Source of the DNA: Glandiceps talaboti
Lineage: Eukaryota > Hemichordata > Enteropneusta > Spengelidae
Reading direction: 5' to 3'
Length of the DNA: 64,000 bases
Assembly (NCBI RefSeq): GCF_964340395.1
Contig: NC_135550.1
Span: 25,716,676 to 25,780,675, forward strand
Positions 55,669 to 64,000 of this stretch are shown piece by piece; the stretch's first letter is position 1; each line of letters starts with the position of its first letter. The translations under genes were made by a program, and so were the position numbers. Below the pieces are notes generated by a model, which was not told the DNA's origin, made no database searches, and saw only the letters and a list, made by a program, of their open reading frames with translations.

Positions 55669-58012
55669 TGAATACCATTGGTAATTTAATCACAACAGCA
55701 GGACAGTAGATGACAATTATCAGACAATTCACCTACTGTATTTATTTGTGATAGGATATTAGGAAGGCTGAAGTCATGGGAATTTTTCTTTTTGGAAAAT
55801 GACCTTTGACCTTAAATATAGGCTAGACCATAGTCTGTTGCTACGGTGCATTCAGTCAGGTATTAAAATCTGACTTATGTCTACACTTCCGTATTTTATT
55901 CTTTTTTTTCTTCAACTGTCGTACAGCAGATCATATGAAGTAGGATAGATTGAGAAATATTTAGTTGTTTTTTTTCGATTTCTGACAAAAGTGCAATGCA
56001 CAATAGAGTACAAAATCCCCAGTCAAAAAATATGTCACATTTTTGACAATGGGAACTGGTGCTGAAATAAGTTTATGTTTAAACCTCGGAACTCTTCCAA
56101 AAGAAAAATAATGTGTTAGGTGGTTGAATCAAAGTTCTTTCATGAATAGTGATCATGTCTTCAAAACAGCAAAGTCTTTCCTCAAAAAACAATGATGGTC
56201 AAATTTCCAGGTGCTGCAAAACTAATATAGATAGATTCTACAGTTTTGTGGTATTGACCAATATTTCATTATTTCCTGATATTTTGACATGACTCCATCA
56301 ATATTAGCCTGTTTACACAATGATCTCTGATTTTGATTTACTGTCTTACTAACCACTTGTATTTCTAGCAAAGGCAAACTATGTTCTAAAATTAGACACT
56401 CAAATTGATTGGTCCCAATGGGGAGTGATAATGTACATCAGCCTAATTGACTATATTCAAATGAAGTCAATATGTAAATGTGCTGTCTTTGAGATGAGCA
56501 CAAGAGCAATGTAATCAAATATCATGTAACTAAGAACAGGCATGCTGATATTAAAACTGCCATTAGGGGCATAGCTATATTAATCTGCCATTAAGTGGTT
56601 AGTGAGATAGCAAAGCAAAACACAGATAACAATGTATTTGGTGAATATCAAAGTTGGCTGAATAATTTCTTCTATTTTTCGGTTTGTAAGTACACTCAGC
56701 ATTTTGATACATTCACCAAGAAGGATGCCTTGGTGAATTTGAATGTGCTAGAATATTTGGATGTGCAGGAGGCAAGGTGTTCATATGGTGATTGTGATTC
56801 TGTGTTTGTGACATTGGTATTCTAACTGTTGACATGAAACTTCAAATCTGAAAAAAAAAGAAACTGGGATAAGATAATTCTTGCATGAAAAAACGGTTTT
56901 GTTGAGGATATTGTGGAACATTCTTATGACAACACACGCCATGTCTGCAAACCTTGAAGATCTAAAAAAAAAAAAACCTATAGGAACAGAATTTTATATA
57001 AGTTACAAATATTGTGCTGTGTGCAGGGTAGACACAGTATGTTCTCTAAATGACAGCATACTTTGTTAGAGAAAAGACAGGGAAGCAAAATATATAGCAT
57101 AATATATGTATGGAATGTAACAGGAAAATACTCCTGTGGAGTAATGAAGATAATAATGAAGGTATTTAAATACAACTTACTGAAATTTGGATGGATTTCT
57201 CATTTTAATTTTGCTTTCATGAATATTTTATTTTGTGGTAATAATGCACTGCAACAAGGCTGCCAAGGAGAAAAATATTGGACACTTTGGTATCTTTTTA
57301 AGGAAATGCACTTGTTCAAGTTTTTTAATTTTATTTCTTTATAATAAGGTACTTCTCTTTACACAGTGTTAACTATGTTTGTATATTTTAAGTATATTTT
57401 GTCAGGTTTTAAAGTGTTCTTTTCCCAGGCAGTTTATTGTTTTGTATTTGTGAAGTACCCAAACTAATTTATGCTTCCAGGATATCTGTCCAATGATGTG
57501 GGCATTTCCTAGATTAGCAAAAAGCACTTGGATTTGTATTTGAGTATTTACGACCTCTAAACAAAGATAAACAAGTAACAAGAAAACTTTGTATTGCAAC
57601 AGGAAACGTGCATGTGTATTATTTAAATATATATTACCATCATAATGAATTGTTTGACTGCAGATTTTGATGATCAATCAGAGGAACCTTATGTAACCAT
57701 AACAATATTTCAAATGATCATCAAAAGTGCAGTAATTACATTCCAGTGAAATACATGTCAATGTCAAAACTTTTGCCGACATATTATAGTACAAATTTAC
57801 ATAAGTACAGTTTTGTATGAACATTTAGATGTTTCACACACACAGAAACTGGCAATGCCTATTTGATTGTATACATCACATGAGAAATTGTCATGAAATT
57901 CTGATGAGTGATAAAGCATGAGGTTAGAACCATTTCTCATATTACTTAATGCTGGCTGTACTATGGAAAGACAGAGTTTATCTCAATTAGTACTTCCTTC
58001 CTGTGGTGATTC

Positions 58013-58055
58013 CGGGGTGGGGGGTGGGGGGGGTGTAGTGTAGTGGAGAGGGGGT
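58013..58055 (+). repeat. G-rich block with G-quadruplex potential
   Basis: Runs GGGG, GGGGGG and GGGGGGGG, separated by single T, are followed by a GGGGG run about 15 bp on. Confidence 0.7.
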
Positions 58056-59446
58056 TATCGGAATAAGGCCGGTGAACAGAGTAACTACCATACCTCATAT
58101 ATACTATTTATTTATAGCACATGGTTTACACATCAAACTCATTATTTTATAAGTTTGTCCTATTTATTTTTTAACCACTTACTATATATATATATCTAAT
58201 TATATCAAGTATAACATTTCTCTGACTGTCTTGTTGGCATTCAAGCCATGGTACTTCTTCATGATTTAATATTAAAAATACATTGGTGATTTTTTAGTTC
58301 TAAAACCCAGGTTCACTATGTAGGCAGGTTTGTGTATCACATGATGTGGAATGGCATTATATTGGTCTTGATACAGGAAAAGGCATAGTTCTAAACATTC
58401 ATTGACCTGATATTGAACAAGTAATAAAAGGTAATAACTCTTGATGAAGTGGTGCTAAGCTAGATAAAGTATATGTGAAAGTCAAATACTGCCAATGAGG
58501 GCAGTGAAGCACAAATGGTTGTATGCAAATAATTTGATTCCATTTTGATATTCCACACAAACACTTACCAACCAGCTTCCAATAGTTACAGTTCAGAATA
58601 ATCAAGACGACTGGTTCAGTTTTCATTGTAGTATGGAGATTTTTTTTTTTTTTTTTGGGGGGGGGGGGGGGGGAAATAAACTACAAGAATGAAATGCATA
58701 CCATGATTCAGTGACATCACACAAATGAACTGTTCATCGAGTTGTAATTGTCACGTTTCAATGCACAACTTTAGTATGCTACTTTTTAAGGATGTGAAAC
58801 AAATTAACCAAACTTGCCAGAACACAACTCCATCCCTTCCAAAATGTTGCTTGTCCTGGCTTCATTTATGTAGTCATGGCAACAAACAAGTCTTGTAACT
58901 TTGTTTATATAGCCATAGCAACAAATGTTCTTCCTTTTCTCACTTCATATTATGTAATTATTTGTATTCATATTCTTAAACTGTCATTTCTTTCCTGGAA
59001 TCATTTTGACTGCAAATTAAATGTTGCAGTTGTGGTCCAACAATATTAACGTGCTCTGGCGAATAGCATCTGAGTTATTTCCCACCAAATGGAACAAAAA
59101 TATTTGAAGATTTTTCTGAAAATTTTGGATACTGTGACTATTATTTCAAGTCTATATATTCCATTTTACTTTACTTTAATCTCCATGTCCATTTTAATGA
59201 TTTGTCTTATTAGGGTGCAATTATCATGTGTGCTAAGTTTCATGGAGATTTTATGAAAAGAGATAAAGGTCAGACTCTGTATTTTGATAACATAATAAAG
59301 CCTTCAAATGTATGTCATAACTGGTTTCTGGTGATTTGTTCTTATTCCTACATGCCAACATAGAAAAGCTTCATAGAAGTCTCCATTCTCCCCCCCCCCC
59401 CCCCCCCCCCATGAACATCATGTACCTAAAACAGGGTAAGAAAGGT

Positions 59447-59605
59447 TTCATACTAGACCCCACCTCTCCATGGAAATATTATTTCACAGGAGACTCGACC
59501 CCTCAATGGAAATGATAATTCATGGCACTTACTTCACCCCTCCATAAAAATCATATTTCATAGTAGACTTCATCCCTTCATGAAAATCACATTTCATAGA
59601 AGACT
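59447..59605. repeat. Minisatellite of about 38 bp, 4 units
   Basis: Units follow the pattern 'gactccacccctccatgaaaatcatatttcatag' with drift. Confidence 0.8.
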
Positions 59606-59797
59606 CCACAACACCTAAACTGATGTCTGATGGGTTTGGCATTATGAATGCTTTCAACAGAGGTAGGCATTTCTGAATTACAAAACAGTAACTTTTGAAA
59701 GTGAATATGATCATCATGAGTATGAAGAGTATTAAACTCTGATTTTTCTTTGTCAACAATCACACTAAATTCAGACATGCAAGAAATTGAAAACTTG

Positions 59798-59803
59798 TTT
59801 ATT
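59798..59803 (-). terminator. Candidate distal AATAAA signal for ATXN3
   Basis: Minus-strand hexamer about 1.9 kb after the ATXN3 stop. If used, the UIM-derived array lies within the 3' UTR. A nearer non-canonical site cannot be excluded. Confidence 0.3.
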
Positions 59804-61148
59804 TACAAATTACGATGCATCCAGCATTGTGAACGAGCACACCACATAGAGTAAAATGCCTTGTTACAAAATCATGTGTACCCTCACTAGTTAAGAAAAG
59901 ATGAACTTGAACCCTGGAATCTTCGAAAAGACCCTCCAGACAAATCAATGTATTGATTTGTGGTAGTCAAATGAAAAAAAACTCTGACTGCAACAAACTT
60001 GGAATAACTTTTTGTAAAATTTCAAGTACAGTTCTGACCAGAATTATTTGGTTCAACCACAGAACCAACTGGTCATGTTTTGGTCCCTGCATAAACTGAG
60101 TATGGAATCCTGTCTTGCTGTCAATGGAAAATAACAGCATTCACCAGAATAAAGATCACAATTATGTTCACCTATCTTGTATTACCATGTGTTTTCCATT
60201 CAAATGCCATGTAGGGGTACACTACAATGCATGAAATACCTTCAATGTTTTCAAGGACTGAAAATAGATGGAAAACCTTTGACAATACAACTATCATGAA
60301 TCATACCGTACAAGTGAAGCCATGGGAATAATATTAAGCAGAAGTGTTGTAAAAGTGTGGTATTGAACACCTGGGTAAACATTATTTCTATAGGCTTCAC
60401 ATGTCACCATTGAGATTCACACTAAATACATGTATGATGGAGTTCATCTTGATCACTGTATGTCAATGAGTGGAGAAAGTCTAATAATCTGTACAACTCA
60501 TTATTTGATGATTGCTATATGTAATTATATCTCTTTATGCCATACTTAAAGCAACCTTCGAATACGTTAAATAGGTATACTTGAAGGTCTTGATTCTATG
60601 TCATGTTTTGAAGGTTGGATATATATATATTTTTAAGATTATCAAGGCTCGCAAAAATTTCCCCCAAAAATGGCAAGGCTATCTATTTTAATCAAATGTC
60701 TAGTGACATAGTTATGTATTTATGTGTCAAATTATGGTAAGCTCATTGGAGTCAAGTTGTGACATTTGACTTGGCTAACCAGCCATTCTTGTATAAGATT
60801 TCATTTGGTATGTTATACTCAAACTACTGCATGGAGTTCAGTGTGATGGCTATGGCAGCAAGCCATGGTTGGTCATGTCGTATTTGAATTCTTATTACAC
60901 TGGACGGCCATTAAGTTTAAGAAATGTCAGATGGTTAAACTTGCATATGACACAAGTATTGAAGTTTGTAAGCTGTTGTGTAGTTTGGTTGGGCTTTTTC
61001 AGGAAATCAAGCAGAATAAGCTAACATCAGTTCCACTCTCTTCACATGTTCCTTTCTTAATAACACTGATATCAAAATGACATCAAATACAGTGTACATA
61101 CTTTTTTCTGATATTCTGGCAAAAGATGCATAGAATAATGACAAAACA

Positions 61149-61766
61149 TAACATTTCATCCTTCTCTCTCATAGACAGTTCTAGAGCTGCCTGTAAGTAA
61201 CATTTCATCCTTCTCTCATAGACAGTTCAAGAGCTGCCTGTAGGTAACATTTCATCCTTCTCTCACAGACAGTTCTACAGCTGCCTGTAAGTAACATTTC
61301 ATCCTTCTCTCTCATAGACAGTTCTAGAGCTGCCTGTAAGTAACATTTCATCCTTCTCTCTTATAGACAGTTCTAGAGCTGCCTGTAAGTAACATTTCAT
61401 CCTTCTCTCATAGACAGTTCAAGAGCTGCCTGTAGGTAACATTTCATCCTTCTCTCACAGACAGTTCTACAGCTGCCTGTAAGTAACATTTCATCCTTCT
61501 CTCATAGACAGTTCTACAGCTGCCTGTAAGTAACATTTCATCCTTCTCTCACAGACAGTTCTACAGCTGCCTGTAGGTAACATTTCATCCTTCTCTCACA
61601 GACAGTTCTACAGCTGCCTGTAAGTAACATTTCATCCTTCTCTCACAGACAGTTCTACAGCTGCCTGTAAGTAACATTTCATCCTTCTCTCATAGACAGT
61701 TCAAGAGCTGCCTGTAAGTAACATTTCATCCTTCTCTCATAGACAGTTCTAGAGCTGCCTGTAACA
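61149..61766 (-). repeat. Tandem array derived from the ATXN3 third-UIM coding segment, about 13 units
   Basis: Read on the minus strand, each unit is GATGAAATGTTACTTACAGG followed by CAGCTCTAGAACTGTCTATG and AGAGAAG (47 bp, with 49-bp variants). The unit at the right end (43 bp, lacking one TTAC) is the real coding sequence EDEMLQAALELSMREG-stop. The other twelve lie after the stop. Variant positions (GGCAGCTCTAG/TTGAG/TGTAG, TATGAGAG/TGTGAGAG) recur in a three-unit order, so multi-unit blocks were copied. Because 47 is not a multiple of 3, the UIM frame does not stay open. Confidence 0.95.
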
Positions 61767-63984
61767 TTTCATCTTCTGTCATGTCACTGACAGCTTTGGT
61801 GTCCTCAGTGCTTGTATCCTGGATAGTAAATTCCTGAGATGTCCTATCATCATCTTGAAAGTCCTGAAAATCATCACAAATCTGATCATCTTCATTAAAG
61901 TCTGTACATTTTGTGTCCTTAGGACTATTTTCATGGGTTTCTTTAACAAGTTTTTCTCCTCCTTGCTGTTGATGTTGTCCTTGTTGTCTGGTTTAGGAGA
62001 GACAAGAAACCCAAAACACAAATGTTAAGTACCACCAACCAAATGTGTTTTGGATTATTTTGCATTATACAATCTAACTTCTATTAAAGCCCCATTTACG
62101 CATGAGTGCAAACCCTCACAACTCCTACCTAGAGTATGAGTCTTTTCCATTTGGATTACCACTATGCATGACTGAGGTACGATGCCTGCATTGTAAACTG
62201 AGCTAAATGTTTCTGAAATGTTTGTCCTTAGATTAGATCACTCTTACGACTCAAAACTATACTATAAAATTATAGAAAATGTCAGCCTTCCCAAGTGAGG
62301 GCTCTTTCATTGTATTGGATACATTCTATATATATTTCCACTGTCCCTGCGAGTATTGGTAAACTACTGATACTACAATAGTAAGGAAATGAATTAATGT
62401 TCACTCCTAAATCCTGTGTTTAAAATATCAGTCTGATAACCCTTATCAGGCATAATGGACACAAACAGTGACATTCCAATAGCCTCTTATCCTTCACTAC
62501 ACTCTGATATTTTTACCTTTCAAAATATTCTTGTCTTTTCCGCCTGACTTCATCTACATCTACCTCAGTGGAGCACCCTGGTTTACTGCTTTCTTCCTCA
62601 CCTGCACAATAATAAATAATAAAGGTGTAGATTATTTCAGATCAAACTCTCTCCTGATTGAAAAATTAACAAGTGTGACATGTGATAGCATGAATGACAA
62701 TATATGGAGCTCTTTGTTTTTTCTATCAAAGTTATGATTTTTTGCTTTGCAGTACTAATATTATTTCAAAGTTGACTAGTAGATGTTAACTGGTAGCAAA
62801 CATCAGCAGACAATCATCTTCATCATAAAGCTTCATGTTACTTACAATATACCTAAAATGAGAAGGACCATAAAATTCTGTCCCAGTTTCTTGGAGATTT
62901 CTGACAATACCAAACACTGGCGTCGCTACAGACATCTACTGCGAAAGTCTACATATACTACCAAAAACAGTTCCAGAATAGTCAAACTAAGATTTAATAA
63001 GCATAATTAGCACATTGCATTGAATACATCACATTTTCAAAACAGAACATGACAGAGAATTGGGGAATTCATGGGCTGAGAGAAACAAGTGTTTTCATGA
63101 GTACTGTAAATCATAATACACCTACCTTCTAAACTTAGTCTAATAGCTGCTTCTAATTGTTCCTCTTCACTCTTCTCATCATCAGGTTCTAAAAACTGTC
63201 TGTTAGCCTCTAGTGCCTTCTGTAAATCATTCAGGTTGACTTTATGTGGAGATGAACTTGAAGCTGAACTGCTAGTACTGGCCTTATTGCTTTCCTTTTT
63301 AAGTTCACTAAGAAGTTTTGGTCTGTGTGTCTGTGTGACAGTCATTACCTGAAGTATTTGATCTGCATCACACTCAGGTAGAGTACCTACTACTACAAAT
63401 ATAGAATAACCTGTAAGATAGACATGGATAAAATCAATTAGTGATGGAGTCTTGTTTATTATAGTTGTTTGCTTTCTTCCCACTTTCTTTGTATCTCTGT
63501 AATTTTCTTAGTGAATAGCTGAATGGGTCACAAATAGTTCATTTCTTTGTGACAGACAAGACGACAAAACTAAGATTCCGTTAACTGATTTACGATTCAA
63601 TCTTTAGCTTTCATTCTTTCAAAGCAAACAGAAATAAGTCAACTAACTGGAAGGTGACTTAATGACAATTCTGATAACTTCTGTGCTGAGTGATTCAATG
63701 AAAGCTACATAATACCATAAGACTTCCACTCAATGACTTACTTGTCCATTTCAACTTACCTTCTTGCTGTAGTAGTTATGCTAAAAACATTGCAAGATAT
63801 TTATCTGATATAAGTTCTGATCAACTTACCTTCTTGTTGTAGTTGTGCTAAAAACATTGCAAGATATGTATCTGATATAAGTTCTGGTCCCACAAGTAAA
63901 GAATTCAGATTAAACCACTGATGACCCAATTTGCGTACTGCAAACCAGTGTTCTCTATAATTACATATAAAGGCTGTCTCAAAC
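61726..63984 (-). CDS. ATXN3: Ataxin-3 deubiquitinase, 3' half (4 exons in window, partial)
   Basis: ATXN3 is a Josephin-type cysteine protease that trims ubiquitin chains in proteasomal and ER-associated degradation and partners with VCP. Exons in window: 63830-63984, 63126-63410, 62517-62601, 61726-61987; the first exons, with the catalytic Cys, lie beyond the right edge. The visible Josephin part reads ICNYREHWFAVRKLGHQWFN then LNSLLVGPELISDTYLAMFL. The catalytic His (REHW) and Asn (FNLNS) are present. Next come YSIFVVVGTLPECDADQIL and HRPKLL, a Ser-rich linker, a degenerate UIM1 (LNDLQKALEANRQ, without its Ser), UIM2 (EEEQLEAAIRLSLEG), and the DEVRRKRQEYFERQQGQHQQ helix where human has its polyQ. 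UIM3 is EDEMLQAALELSMREG. The Gln stretch is short and interrupted. Confidence 0.96.
63751..63889 (-). repeat. 70-bp duplication of an ATXN3 Josephin exon end and its splice donor
   Basis: The block TCAACTTACC...AGTTCTG occurs at 63751-63820 and again at 63821-63889 (plus-strand reading). The right copy contains the true exon end and donor. The left copy, in the intron, carries the same donor but has TAA stops (GCATAAC) where the exon has GCACAAC. Confidence 0.92.
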
Positions 63985-64000
63985 CTGAAAAATGGAAAAA

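Larger units (their letters stand above)
55669..59797. other. Convergent intergenic region ENTPD / ATXN3
   Basis: An ATTAAA at 55862-55867 is a candidate ENTPD poly(A) signal. Further on are a G-rich block (58013-58055), a T16-to-G17 switch (58641-58673), a poly-C run (59391-59410) and a minisatellite at 59447-59605. Frames of 60-90 codons show no family features. Confidence 0.6.

Noticed and set aside
61149-61766. UIM array as a long polyubiquitin-binding repeat protein
   Set aside because: The 47-bp unit changes frame each time and a TGA follows each UIM reading, so no continuous multi-UIM protein can be made without splicing.

Overview
ORGANISM. This is nuclear DNA from an animal. All genes are split by GT-AG introns or are intergenic singletons, the sequence is AT-rich, and it is full of microsatellites, tandem arrays and decayed transposon pieces. 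The proteins fit an invertebrate bilaterian with motile cilia, probably a marine spiralian or a non-vertebrate deuterostome. The ACF1/BAZ1A protein has two PHD fingers (the human protein has one), a radial-spoke gene is present, and the LINE remnants are CR1/L2-like. I cannot name the species. LAYOUT. I could close the reading frame and splice phases across eight genes. (1) 629-21731, minus: BAZ1A/ACF1, 24 coding exons, 1787 codons. (2) 25180-28088, minus: NUDT22-type UDP-glucose diphosphatase, 4 exons, 297 aa. (3) 29250-30185, plus: METTL18-type histidine methyltransferase, 1 exon, 311 aa. (4) 32661-35704, minus: RSPH9, 5 exons, 277 aa. (5) 37205-38101, minus: intronless bacterial-type PI-PLC-X protein, 298 aa. 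(6) 40213-42842, minus: MRPS18A-like mitochondrial ribosomal protein, 5 exons, 128 aa. (7) 43839-55621, plus: ENTPD5/6-like nucleoside diphosphatase, 10 exons, 447 aa. (8) 61726-63984, minus: 3' half of ataxin-3 (ATXN3), 4 exons, with the gene running off the right edge. HOW THE GENES RELATE. This is a row of unrelated housekeeping genes, not an operon or pathway. NUDT22/METTL18 and MRPS18A/ENTPD are divergent pairs with about 1 kb between start codons. METTL18/RSPH9 and ENTPD/ATXN3 are convergent pairs. The linkage looks ancient: RSPH9 and MRPS18A are also close neighbours in human (6p21.1), and BAZ1A, ENTPD5 and ATXN3 all lie on human chromosome 14. MOST UNUSUAL SIGNAL. The last coding segment of ATXN3, which encodes its third ubiquitin-interacting motif and the stop codon, has been amplified into a tandem array of about 13 units of 43-49 bp running into the 3' UTR. 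Three smaller duplications copy other exon ends: the ENTPD stop-codon region, the end of MRPS18A exon 4 with its splice donor, and the end of an ATXN3 Josephin exon with its donor. NON-CODING REMAINDER. It contains microsatellites, at least ten minisatellite or tandem arrays, several fold-back or MITE-like inverted repeats, two LINE 3' fragments and homopolymer switches. I saw no convincing tRNA or rRNA gene, CRISPR array or complete transposon.
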